Positions 53,279 through 60,868 of a stretch of 64,000 nucleotides of DNA are shown in pieces. A program made the position numbers and the translations under genes. Source of the stretch: Streptomyces syringium (GTDB lineage: Bacteria; Actinomycetota; Actinomycetes; Streptomycetales; Streptomycetaceae); NCBI RefSeq assembly GCF_017876625.1, contig NZ_JAGIOH010000001.1, positions 4,175,501-4,239,500 of the forward strand, written 5' to 3'. Numbering within the stretch: position 1 is the first letter of the stretch; each line of letters starts with the position of its first letter. Below the pieces are notes generated by a model that saw nothing but the letters and a program-made list of their open reading frames with translations, was not told the origin of the DNA and did no database searches.

Positions 53279-53735
53279 GTACTACGACGACCCGGACGCA
53301 CCGAATCCGAACAGCATGGTCGTCGCCGCATCCGCTGTGGTCGTCGACGACCACAAGCGCATCCTGCTTCAGCGCCGCCGGGACAACGATCTCTGGGCCC
53401 TCCCCGGTGGCGGCATGGACATGGCTGACTCACTACCGGGCGCGGCGGTGCGGGAGGTGAAGGAAGAGACCGGGCTGGACGTAGAGATCACGGGTCTCGT
53501 CGGGACCTATACCGACCCTCGCCATGTCATTGCCTACTCGGACGGCGAGGTGCGCCGCCAGTTCAACGTCTGCTTCACCGCTGTTGTCATCGGCGGTCGG
53601 CTCGCCATCTCCGACGAGTCCACGGAGCTCAGGTTCGTCGCCCCTGAAGAGCTTGCCGAGCTGCCCATGCACCACACGCAGCGGCTGCGACTCACACACT
53701 TCCTTGAGCGGCGCCCGCAGCCTTACTTGGGCTGA
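53268..53735 (+). CDS. Nudix hydrolase
   Basis: 155 residues. The Nudix box reads GGMDMADSLPGAAVREVKEE with TGL after it, matching GX5EX7REUXEEXGU except that the first E is D. ILLQRRRDNDLWALPGGG precedes it. Hydrolyses a nucleoside diphosphate linked to another moiety; substrate unknown. Co-transcribed with the ATPase gene. Confidence 0.85.
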   Translation: MRTEYYDDPDAPNPNSMVVAASAVVVDDHKRILLQRRRDNDLWALPGGGMDMADSLPGAAVREVKEETGLDVEITGLVGTYTDPRHVIAYSDGEVRRQFNVCFTAVVIGGRLAISDESTELRFVAPEELAELPMHHTQRLRLTHFLERRPQPYLG

Positions 53736-53789
53736 TGCGGTGAAAACCTGTGGAGTACGCCAGGGGCAGCCCTTAGAGTTCGACCGCAC

Positions 53790-53828
53790 GTGACGTGCGT
53801 GACCAACTGCTGCGGCAAGGGAGGTTGA
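53790..53828 (+). CDS. Possible 12-residue cysteine-rich leader peptide
   Basis: GTG opens VTCVTNCCGKGG and stops at TGATG, overlapping the next start. TAGAGT (53774-53779) is a -10-like site ten bases upstream. Three cysteines in twelve residues is striking, but chance cannot be excluded. May be a translated leader for the downstream frame. Confidence 0.2.
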   Translation: MTCVTNCCGKGG

Positions 53829-53935
53829 TGAATATGGCTGGCGCCGAGCCGACCGTCATCAGCATGCCCTTGAACCCAACAGGAGTGTCGCGTGTCTTTT
53901 TCTTTCTCACTGACCGATCAGGGTCTCACCACTGA
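53828..53935 (+). CDS. Possible 35-residue peptide overlapping the GNAT gene
   Basis: ATG follows a strong GGGAGG site. The product (MNMAGAEPTVISMPLNPTGV then FFFLTD) has no known family. It runs into the acetyltransferase gene in another frame and may mainly couple translation. Confidence 0.25.
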   Translation: MNMAGAEPTVISMPLNPTGVSRVFFFLTDRSGSHH

Positions 53936-54410
53936 GCGCCTCGTACTGACGCAGTGGTCCCCCGACGAGCTGGCCGCCGTCATCGACGCCCGCCGGCTCG
54001 CCCACTGGGCGGAGGACTTCCCCGCCGAGGGCGACCGTGCCATCGCCGGCTTCATCGCCGAGCAGCCGGAATGCCTGCGGGAGACGTACGGCCAGCGGCA
54101 GATCGTCGAGCGGGAGACCGGCCTGGTGGTCGGTGCCATAGGGCTGTTCTGGCCGCCCGCCGACCGGGCCGTCGAGATCGGGTACGGGATCGTCCCGTCC
54201 CGGCGTGGTCGCGGGTACGCCACCGAGGCCACCCGGGCCCTGGCGGGGTTCGTTCTGACCGCGCCCGGCGTGGACACCGTGTACGCCGACATCGAACTCC
54301 CGAACCCGGCCTCGGGCCGGGTGCTGGAGAAGGCCGGGCTGCGGCGTGTCAGCAGTGACGCGGAAACCGCCCGATATGTCGCCACGGCAGCGGATCTGCT
54401 GCGCGCGTAA
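53892..54410 (+). CDS. GNAT N-acetyltransferase (RimJ-like)
   Basis: 172 residues. The acetyl-CoA loop is SRRGRGYATEATRAL, preceded by EIGYGIVP, and NPASGRVLEKAGLRRV closes the fold. Acetylates an amine of unknown identity; RimJ-like members act on protein N-termini or antibiotics. GTG 53892 after AGGAG. Confidence 0.85.
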   Translation: MSFSFSLTDQGLTTERLVLTQWSPDELAAVIDARRLAHWAEDFPAEGDRAIAGFIAEQPECLRETYGQRQIVERETGLVVGAIGLFWPPADRAVEIGYGIVPSRRGRGYATEATRALAGFVLTAPGVDTVYADIELPNPASGRVLEKAGLRRVSSDAETARYVATAADLLRA

Positions 54411-54515
54411 GCAACCCCCCTCTGGCAGGATCGGCGGCTGATCGAGATCCCGGTGGTGCGGGCGAGCCGCCCCCTGCCGGGCAAACGGGGACATTCAACG
54501 GGGAAGTGAGACGAG

Positions 54516-55127
54516 ATGCGTACGTGGACTCGTGCCGTGCCGGCGACAGTGGGGGCTCTTGCCCTGGCTTTGGCGGTGACCGGCTGCGACGACTCGGGTT
54601 CGGGGAAGAGGGGCAAGGGCGGCTCCGGCTCCCACTCCTCCGCCTCCGGTGGGTCGGACGAGAAGAAGACCTACCGTCTGGGTGAGGAGAGCCCGGAGCA
54701 GGAAAGCAGCAAGACGACGTCGAAGGACGGCAAGTACACGGTCACGCCGACCAAGGTGGAGACCGGCACCAAGGCCGACATGGAGAACTCCGGGCTGAAG
54801 AAGGACGACAAGAACGGGCCGAAGATCCCCGTCTACGTCTGGTCGACGCTCACCCACAAGAGCGGCACGGCCATGGAGGTCGGCGACATGGACGACAAGC
54901 TGGTCATGAAGACCAACGCAGGTGGGCGCACCCGTGCCCTCATCGTTCTGATGGGTGCGGCGAAGTGGCCCAACTGCCCGGAGCCGGACTCGTCCAAGAA
55001 GCTGAGCCCCGGCCAGTCCGAGAAGGTCTGCACCGCATTCCTCATCCCGGAGGGCCAGAAGGCCGCCGCAGTGGAGCTGAGCCAGGGCTACTACAAGGCG
55101 CCGCTGGAGTGGCCGGTCACCAACTGA
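54516..55127 (+). CDS. Secreted lipoprotein of unknown function
   Basis: 203 residues. Signal sequence with lipobox VTGC, then a Ser/Gly/Lys-rich linker and a beta-rich C-terminal domain (PKIPVYVWSTLTHKSG, VCTAFLIPEGQKAAAVELS) with two cysteines that could pair (NCPEP, VCTAF). The layout resembles small extracytoplasmic DUF4352-like domains. Monocistronic, with a strong terminator. Confidence 0.8.
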   Translation: MRTWTRAVPATVGALALALAVTGCDDSGSGKRGKGGSGSHSSASGGSDEKKTYRLGEESPEQESSKTTSKDGKYTVTPTKVETGTKADMENSGLKKDDKNGPKIPVYVWSTLTHKSGTAMEVGDMDDKLVMKTNAGGRTRALIVLMGAAKWPNCPEPDSSKKLSPGQSEKVCTAFLIPEGQKAAAVELSQGYYKAPLEWPVTN

Positions 55128-55154
55128 CCCTTTCGCTCCCGGATATGAGTGACA

Positions 55155-55184
55155 GCGGGGCCTGCCCGGAGAGGCAGGCCCCGC
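55155..55184 (+). terminator. Bidirectional terminator between lipoprotein and methyltransferase
   Basis: 12-base-pair stem GCGGGGCCTGCC and complement with a six-base loop. It serves the convergent genes on both sides. Confidence 0.8.
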
Positions 55185-55190
55185 CCGCGT

Positions 55191-56066
55191 TCACGACTCC
55201 GGGCGGTGGGCGTGGAAGATGCCCCAGCGGAGGTGGTTGTTCCGGCAGGCGTCGACCCACAGGGGCAGGTTTTCCAGGAGGCTCTTCACATACGCGGGGC
55301 TGATCGCGTCCTGGAGCTCCGCCGCCCGGCGGCTGGTCTCTTCGGTCAGGCGCACATAGTGGGTGAGCAACTGCTCGCTCCGGTCGTCGAACTCGACGCC
55401 CCGGAAGCCGAGTTCACGAAGCTGCTCGAGGTAAAAGGACGGAGTCGCGAGGGCGGACACCTCCAGACGGGCCACGACCGGTCGCAGCGCCTCCGTAGGG
55501 GTGTCCTCCACCGCCATGATGTCCGTGAACACCAGGTCGCCACCCGGCTTGAGGACGCGGGTGGCCTCCCTCAGGAGCGTTTCCCGGTCTCCGCTGTGGC
55601 AGAAGGCTTCCTGGGACCACACGACGTCGAAGTGGGCGTCGGGAAACGGGATGTCCTGGAAGGAGCCGGTGACGACCTGGATGAGGTTGTCGAGGCCGCG
55701 CTCGGCGTTGGTCCGCCGGTGGCGTTCGTTCTGGCTCTCGCTGATGTTGAGGGCCACGACCTGGCCCCGGAAGCGCTCCGCCAGGTAGCGGGTGGCTCCG
55801 CCGTACCCGGAGCCCAGGTCCAGAACCGTGCTGCCCGGGCCCAGGCGGTCGGCGACCTTGTCGGCCGCCTTCTCGACCGTACGCCGGGAGGCCTTCGCCA
55901 CCGGTTCGTGCTCGTGGGCGTAGATGCCGGTGTGGATGTCCTCGCCGCCCCAGACCGCGTCGTAGAAGGCGTCGACGTCCCCGGTGTCGTAATAGCGGCG
56001 GGCCGCTTCGGCGGCCGTGGCGGCGGCCGTCGTGTCCGGGCCGCTCTGCGTGCTCTCGTTGCTCAT
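55191..56066 (-). CDS. Sarcosine/dimethylglycine N-methyltransferase-like protein
   Basis: 291 residues. The N-terminus YYDTGDVDAFYDAVWGGEDIHTGIY is typical of glycine-betaine-forming N-methyltransferases; the SAM motif is VLDLGSGYGGATRYLA. By family it would methylate sarcosine and dimethylglycine to betaine, an osmoprotectant. No glycine methyltransferase gene is adjacent, so the supply of sarcosine is not shown. Other small amine substrates are possible. Confidence 0.8.
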   Translation of the reverse strand: MSNESTQSGPDTTAAATAAEAARRYYDTGDVDAFYDAVWGGEDIHTGIYAHEHEPVAKASRRTVEKAADKVADRLGPGSTVLDLGSGYGGATRYLAERFRGQVVALNISESQNERHRRTNAERGLDNLIQVVTGSFQDIPFPDAHFDVVWSQEAFCHSGDRETLLREATRVLKPGGDLVFTDIMAVEDTPTEALRPVVARLEVSALATPSFYLEQLRELGFRGVEFDDRSEQLLTHYVRLTEETSRRAAELQDAISPAYVKSLLENLPLWVDACRNNHLRWGIFHAHRPES

Positions 56067-56200
56067 GGCTGTCGTCCTCGCTCGGTCGGTCGTCCGGGTG
56101 CGAATCCATACAGGTACAGGGCGTGACAGTAACGGAGGTTATCCCTCCGTAGTGTCGGGTGCGTAGGGGTTGGGCGCGATCCGGTCTAGTCTGCCGAGTC

Positions 56201-57244
56201 GTGGCAGAACAGCGACACATCCGCGTGCAGCGAGCCCGAGCCCAGGCCATCGGGGGTGGTGTCCGCTGCGGCGGTGTGGCCGAAGTGCTGGCGCGGGTCG
56301 TCGGCGTGCAGGCCCAGGACCCGGCGTCGGCCGCGCTCGGGGTGCGGGCCCGGTCGGTGGGGCTGGCCGCCGGGGACGTGCGGTGGGCGGTGGAGAACCG
56401 GGTGGCGGTGCGCGGCTGGTTCATGCGCGGCACGCTGCACCTCGTCGCCGCCTCCGACGTGCGCTGGCTGCTGGATCTGCTCGGCCCGGTGTTCCTCCGG
56501 TCGGGGGAACGGCGACTGCGCGAGCTCGGCCTCGACCCGAAGCTGTGCGCCCGCGCCGAGCGCCTCATCGGCCTCGCGATCGCCGCCGACGGCCCGCTCA
56601 CCCGGGCCGAACTCACCGAGCGGCTCGGGACGCTCGGCGTCCCCACGGAAGGACAGGCGGCCTTCCACCTCATCCGCCGGTCCGCGCTCGCCGGGCAGAT
56701 CTGTTACGGCCCGGAAGGCGACGGCCCGGCCGCCCGGGCCCGCTTCGCGCTGCTCGACGCGTGGCTGCCCGCCGACGGGCGGCTGCCCTGGGAGGGCGAG
56801 ACCGCCGTCGTCGAACTGGCCCGCCGCTACCGGGCGGGGTACGGGCCGTCCGAAGCCCAGGACTTCGCCACGTGGTCCGGGCTGCCGATGTCGGCGGCCA
56901 AGCGCGCGTGGGCGGCGGCAAACTCCGACCTGCCCGACGCGGAAGGCGAGGACGCGGCCGAGGCGGGCGACGTGCGGCTGCTGCCCGCGTACGACAACTA
57001 CCTGACGGCCTATCGGAGCAGGGAGCTGTCCGTGCCGGCCGCGCACGAGCGGCAGGTGTGGCCCGGCGGCGGGCAGATCCGTGCGTCCATCGTCGTCGAC
57101 GGCTGGGCCGTAGGCACCTGGAGCTGTGGTGTGAAGGGGTCGGCCGGGGTGATGGTCAGCCCGTTCGGCGCACTCTCCGCCGGGGTCGAGGACGGGGTCG
57201 CGGCGGAGGCGGCGGACATCGACCGCTTCCTCGCGCGGGGGTAG
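56201..57244 (+). CDS. AlkZ-like DNA glycosylase (HTH_42, QxQ motif)
   Basis: 347 residues of the winged-helix HTH_42 family. The catalytic QxQ motif is present in GVQAQDPASAAL, distinguishing AlkZ-type interstrand-crosslink glycosylases from the QxD type. RGTLHLVAASDVRWLL and LLPAYDNYLTAYR are other conserved blocks. It may remove alkylated bases. GTG 56201 has TAGTCT eight bases upstream and no ribosome site, so translation may be leaderless. It lies in the accessory region; protection against the host's own genotoxic product is one idea, unproven. Confidence 0.8.
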   Translation: MAEQRHIRVQRARAQAIGGGVRCGGVAEVLARVVGVQAQDPASAALGVRARSVGLAAGDVRWAVENRVAVRGWFMRGTLHLVAASDVRWLLDLLGPVFLRSGERRLRELGLDPKLCARAERLIGLAIAADGPLTRAELTERLGTLGVPTEGQAAFHLIRRSALAGQICYGPEGDGPAARARFALLDAWLPADGRLPWEGETAVVELARRYRAGYGPSEAQDFATWSGLPMSAAKRAWAAANSDLPDAEGEDAAEAGDVRLLPAYDNYLTAYRSRELSVPAAHERQVWPGGGQIRASIVVDGWAVGTWSCGVKGSAGVMVSPFGALSAGVEDGVAAEAADIDRFLARG

Positions 57245-57250
57245 GGCGGG

Positions 57251-57300
57251 CGGCACCCCGAGGCGGCCGGGGGAGCGGCACCCCGAGGCGATCGGGGGAG
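57251..57300. repeat. Two 25-bp direct repeats
   Basis: 57251-57275 and 57276-57300 share 23 of 25 bases (unit begins CGGCACCCCGAGGCG). Non-coding, just after the glycosylase gene. Confidence 0.85.
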
Positions 57301-57427
57301 CGGCCCCACGCCCGTCACCGCCCCGCATCGCACAGCACTTCGTACGACGATCTGGCGCTCCCTGCTCGAACCTTTCCGAAAAATCCACTATCCGGGTGAA
57401 CTGCGCCTTCTCATGTGTGGCGCGGCG

Positions 57428-57455
57428 TTCATTGCGGGATGGTCAGAAATAGGCT
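57428..57455 (+). promoter_or_regulatory. Putative rppA operon promoter
   Basis: TTCATT (57428-57433) and TAGGCT (57450-57455), 16-base spacing, 44 bases upstream of the small gene before rppA. Confidence 0.5.
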
Positions 57456-57498
57456 GGCGCGCCATCGGCGGGGCCCTGGGCGTGAGGGGAGTACTGCG

Positions 57499-57675
57499 AT
57501 GACCATTACGGACGTCGTGCGCACCCCTTTCTCCCCGCCCCGTCAGGCCGCCGGTGACACACCGCTCACCCGTTCCCCTGAACCGCGGCTGGTCGTGCCG
57601 GTGGGGGAGGTGCAGTGGATTCCCGTATCGATCCGGCGTCGTCCGCTCACGCTCACCCCGCCGGTCGCCTGGTAG
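57499..57675 (+). CDS. 58-residue protein upstream of rppA
   Basis: ATG 57499 follows GAGGGGAG. The product (MTITDVVRTPFSPPRQAAGD, then PVSIRRRPLTLTPPVAW) has no known domain. Stop is 10 bases before the rppA start region, so the two are likely co-translated. Could be a small partner or a leader peptide. Confidence 0.5.
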   Translation: MTITDVVRTPFSPPRQAAGDTPLTRSPEPRLVVPVGEVQWIPVSIRRRPLTLTPPVAW

Positions 57676-57685
57676 GAGGATCTCC

Positions 57686-58783
57686 GTGGCAACCCTCTGC
57701 AGACCGGCCATCGCCGTTCCGGAGCATGTGATCACCAGGGACGAGACCCTGGAGCTGGCCCGTACGCTGCACGCGGGCCACCCCCAGCTCGATCTCGCCC
57801 TGAGACTCATCGGCAATACCGGCGTGCAAACCCGCCATCTCGTGCAGCCGATTGAGGAAACCCTGAAACATCCGGGTTTCACCGCGCGCAACGCCCTCTA
57901 CGAGGAGGAGGCGAAGGCGCGTGTCCCCGAGGTCGTCCGACGGGCGTTGGCCAACGCCGAGCTCGACGTCCGCGACATCGACATGATCGCGTACGTATCG
58001 TGCACCGGCTTCATGATGCCGTCGATGACCGCCTGGCTCATCAACAACATGGACTTCCGCACCGACACCCGCCAGCTCCCCATCGCCCAGCTGGGCTGTG
58101 CCGCCGGCGGGGCGGCCATCAACCGCGCCCATGACTTCTGCATCGCCTATCCCGAGGCGAACGTGCTGATCGTCTGCTGTGAGTTCTGCTCGCTCTGCTA
58201 TCAGCCGACGGACCTCGCGGTCGGGACCCTGCTGTCGAACGGGCTCTTCGGGGACGGCATCGCCGCCGCCGTGGTGCGCGGCCGTGGCGGCACGGGAGTG
58301 AGCCTGGAGTGCAACGGCTCGCACCTGGTGCCCGACACCGAGGAGTGGATCTCCTACGGGGTCCGGGACACCGGCTTCCACTTCCTGCTGGACAAGCGCG
58401 TGCCCGGCACGATGTCCATGCTCGCCCCGGCGATGCGGGACATGGCGGCGCCCTACGACTGGGACGTCTCCGGGCTCGACTTCTACATCGTGCACGCGGG
58501 CGGCCCCCGGATCCTGGACGACCTGTGCAAGATCCTGGACCTGGAGCCGACGATGTTCCGCTACAGCCGGGCCACGCTGACCGAGCGCGGCAATATCGCC
58601 AGCGCGGTCATCTTCGACGCCCTCGACCGGCTCTTCGAGGACGGCGGAGCCGACCACGACGCCCGGGGCATCATCGCGGGCTTCGGCCCCGGCATCACCG
58701 CCGAGATCGCCCTGGGGACCTGGTCCGACCGGGGCAAGGAGCGGGAGTCTTCGGTGCGCGAGGCAGTGACGATGCCGGTGTAG
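57686..58783 (+). CDS. rppA: Type III polyketide synthase RppA (1,3,6,8-tetrahydroxynaphthalene synthase)
   Basis: 365 residues, chalcone-synthase fold. The nucleophile is Cys138 in IAQLGCAAGGA, the same number as in S. griseus RppA; Cys106 (YVSCTGF), His in FYIVHAGGPRIL and Asn in TERGNIASAV complete the site. It condenses five malonyl-CoA to tetrahydroxynaphthalene, giving flaviolin and dark pigments. GTG 57686 follows AGGAGG. The P450 and quinone-forming genes often next to rppA are not here. Confidence 0.93.
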   Translation: MATLCRPAIAVPEHVITRDETLELARTLHAGHPQLDLALRLIGNTGVQTRHLVQPIEETLKHPGFTARNALYEEEAKARVPEVVRRALANAELDVRDIDMIAYVSCTGFMMPSMTAWLINNMDFRTDTRQLPIAQLGCAAGGAAINRAHDFCIAYPEANVLIVCCEFCSLCYQPTDLAVGTLLSNGLFGDGIAAAVVRGRGGTGVSLECNGSHLVPDTEEWISYGVRDTGFHFLLDKRVPGTMSMLAPAMRDMAAPYDWDVSGLDFYIVHAGGPRILDDLCKILDLEPTMFRYSRATLTERGNIASAVIFDALDRLFEDGGADHDARGIIAGFGPGITAEIALGTWSDRGKERESSVREAVTMPV

Positions 58784-58877
58784 TCACGACGTCCGCCAGG
58801 GGACCGGGCCCGGCCCGGTCCCCAGCGCGCACGCGTATACCGGAGGATTCCTCGGCGGGATTCCTCAGCGGGATTCT

Positions 58878-59333
58878 TTAGAGATCGAACTCCGCCGGGT
58901 TGATGCCGAGCGCGAAGCAGACCTCGCGGACAACGGCCTGCTCGGTCTTGTCGAAGTCGCCGTCGGCACCGCCGATGACAATGCCGATCTGGACGACGGC
59001 GCGCGCCTCCACCGGCTTCTTCTGCACCTTGCCGATGGTCTGCATGACGCTGACCTTGCCGAAGTCGAAATCGACCGTCAGCTTCTGGCAGTAGTCGTTG
59101 AAACGCGCCTGCAAATCGTCGGCCGGGAAGTTCTTCAGCACGTCGTTGGTGGCGATGAGTGCTGCGACCCGCTGCCGCTCGGACGCGTCGATCGAACCGT
59201 CAGCGGCCGCCACCAGTGCGCACATCGCCATGCTCGCGTCACGGAACGCCCCGCTCTTGAGGTCGTTCTTCTTCGCCATCAGCTGGCCCTGCATCGTGGT
59301 GGCCGAGTCCTTGAGCCGGTCCCAGAGCGCCAT
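58878..59333 (-). CDS. TerB-family protein
   Basis: 151 residues, all-helical TerB domain: MALWDRLKDSATTMQG, SMAMCALVAAADGSID, a repeat-like GIVIGGADGDFDKTEQAVVREV. The two D-rich loops are metal-binding in TerB homologues, and the family is linked to tellurite and stress response in Streptomyces. ATG 59333 follows GAGGAG; the open frame upstream has no similarity. Confidence 0.9.
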   Translation of the reverse strand: MALWDRLKDSATTMQGQLMAKKNDLKSGAFRDASMAMCALVAAADGSIDASERQRVAALIATNDVLKNFPADDLQARFNDYCQKLTVDFDFGKVSVMQTIGKVQKKPVEARAVVQIGIVIGGADGDFDKTEQAVVREVCFALGINPAEFDL

Positions 59334-59446
59334 GTGCCATCTCCTCGTGAACAAATAGGGGTGCACAGGTGAGAACTGTTCCGGGGGGTAAAGAAGTTCC
59401 CAATGTGGCGCTTTGGATTTATGGCACCGTCGATTTACAGCCAACT

Positions 59447-59463
59447 CCCCTTCGGGGAAGGGG
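59447..59463. terminator. Short hairpin between mbl and terB
   Basis: CCCCTTC-GGG-GAAGGGG, 55 bases past the mbl stop on the reverse strand. Possible mbl terminator. Confidence 0.4.
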
Positions 59464-59517
59464 CGGGGCCAGGGAGAATCAGGAGGGATCGGGAGGGGCC
59501 GGGAAGGGTCAGGGCAA

Positions 59518-60552
59518 TCAGGAGGGGTCGACTTCCAGCGGATCCAGGTGCAGCGGCTCGACCTTGCCCTCCATCATCGCGCCCAGACCGACCACCGCGC
59601 ACACGTCGGGGTCCTTCGCGATCTGCACGGGCATCCCGGTGCCGGTCCTGATCATGGAGTCCAGGCCGGGCAGCACCGCGCTGCCGCCCGCGAGCGTCAG
59701 GCCCCGCACCCCGAGGTCCGCCACCAGGTCCGGCGGGCACTCGCGCAGGACCCGGCCGATGGCGTCGAGCACGGCGGTGAGCGGGGTATTGATCGCCTCG
59801 CGGACATGGGCGGTGCTCACCCGGACCGTCCGGGACAGCCCCGTGGCCACGTCCCGGCCCCGCACCTCCGTGCTCTCCGGCGACGGGACCGCGCGCAGCG
59901 CCAGGTGCAGCGGGTGCAGACCCTGGGTCGGCAGCATCAGCTCGTGCTGGTTGCGTACGTGCTGGACCACCGCGTAGTCGATGGCGTCCCCGCCCACGAG
60001 CACCTTCTCGGCGGCCACGATCGACCCCAGCGACAACACCGCCACCTGCGTCGACGCCGCCCCGCACACCACGATCATCGACGCCTCGGGCTGCTCGACC
60101 GGCAGCCCGCAGCCGACGGCGGCGGCGATGAGGGTGTCGACCAGCTCGACCCGGCGCGCGCCGAGGCCCGTCAGCGTCTCGACGGCCGCGCGCTGCGCGA
60201 TCGGCTCGGAGTCGTGCGGAATGCAGACGGCGGCCCGCAGCACGGGGCTGCGCCGCCAGGCCTTGCGCAGCTTCTGGCTCACGAGGTGGCGCAGCATCCG
60301 CTGGGCCATGTCGATGTCGACGACCGTGCCGCCCGAGATGGGCCGCACGACGCGGATGTGCTTGGGGGTGCGGCCCGCCATGCCGTCGGCGAGGGAGCCG
60401 ACCGCGATCAGCGAGCCCGTGTGGGTGTTGAGCGCGACGATGCTCGGCTCGTCCACGACCAGGCCGGTGTCCTTGAGATAGACGCGCGTTCTGGCCGCAC
60501 CGAGGTCGACGGCGACGTTGCAGCGGCGCAGCTGCTCAAGGCCGAGCGTCAT
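59518..60552 (-). CDS. mbl: MreB-like actin homologue Mbl
   Basis: 344 residues. VAVDLGAARTRVYLKDTG (phosphate 1), VEQPEASMIVVCGAAST (phosphate 2) and TLAGGSAVLPGLDSMI (adenosine) mark the actin fold. In S. coelicolor Mbl (SCO2451, about 343 residues) acts with MreB in spore-wall synthesis. The phosphate-2 loop lacks the usual DIGGGT, reading VCGAAST. ATG 60552 follows GGGGAGG. It is not in an mreBCD cluster. Confidence 0.88.
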   Translation of the reverse strand: MTLGLEQLRRCNVAVDLGAARTRVYLKDTGLVVDEPSIVALNTHTGSLIAVGSLADGMAGRTPKHIRVVRPISGGTVVDIDMAQRMLRHLVSQKLRKAWRRSPVLRAAVCIPHDSEPIAQRAAVETLTGLGARRVELVDTLIAAAVGCGLPVEQPEASMIVVCGAASTQVAVLSLGSIVAAEKVLVGGDAIDYAVVQHVRNQHELMLPTQGLHPLHLALRAVPSPESTEVRGRDVATGLSRTVRVSTAHVREAINTPLTAVLDAIGRVLRECPPDLVADLGVRGLTLAGGSAVLPGLDSMIRTGTGMPVQIAKDPDVCAVVGLGAMMEGKVEPLHLDPLEVDPS

Positions 60553-60702
60553 GGCAGGTCCTCCCCAAGGGGCCGACGGGTTGCGTGCCGCCGCGCACGG
60601 CGGGCTCTGCCGTCATCGTGCGCGGCATGGCGCGGATGTGCCCGCTGGGATGCGCCGCATGGGTTGACGCCTTGTCAGGGTGCACCCCCGCTGCGCGGTG
60701 GT

Positions 60703-60772
60703 GTCCTCAATCGCCGGACGGGCTGGTTTTGGCTGAGCTCCGCCACATCCAGCCCGTCCGGCGCTTGAGGAC
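60703..60772. repeat. Second copy of the dispersed palindromic repeat
   Basis: 24-base arms (60703-60726 and 60749-60772, one mismatch) around a 22-base loop. The arm starts GTCCTCAATCGCCGGACGGG as at 27176. The flank CGCTGCGCGGTGGT before it matches, in reverse complement, the flank of the first copy. The rest of the 316-base gap (60553-60868) is G/C-rich and gene-free. Confidence 0.85.
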
Positions 60773-60868
60773 GCGCCCGCAGGGCGCCCGCCGCCGCAGG
60801 CGGCAAGACGGCCCGCCGCCGCAGGTGCCAAAGCGGCCCGGCGGCCTTCGGCCGGCCCGAGCGGGCGG

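Noticed and set aside
57686..58783. rppA as part of the p-aminobenzoate cluster
   Set aside because: It is 7 kb away behind unrelated genes, uses malonyl-CoA only and has its own promoter.
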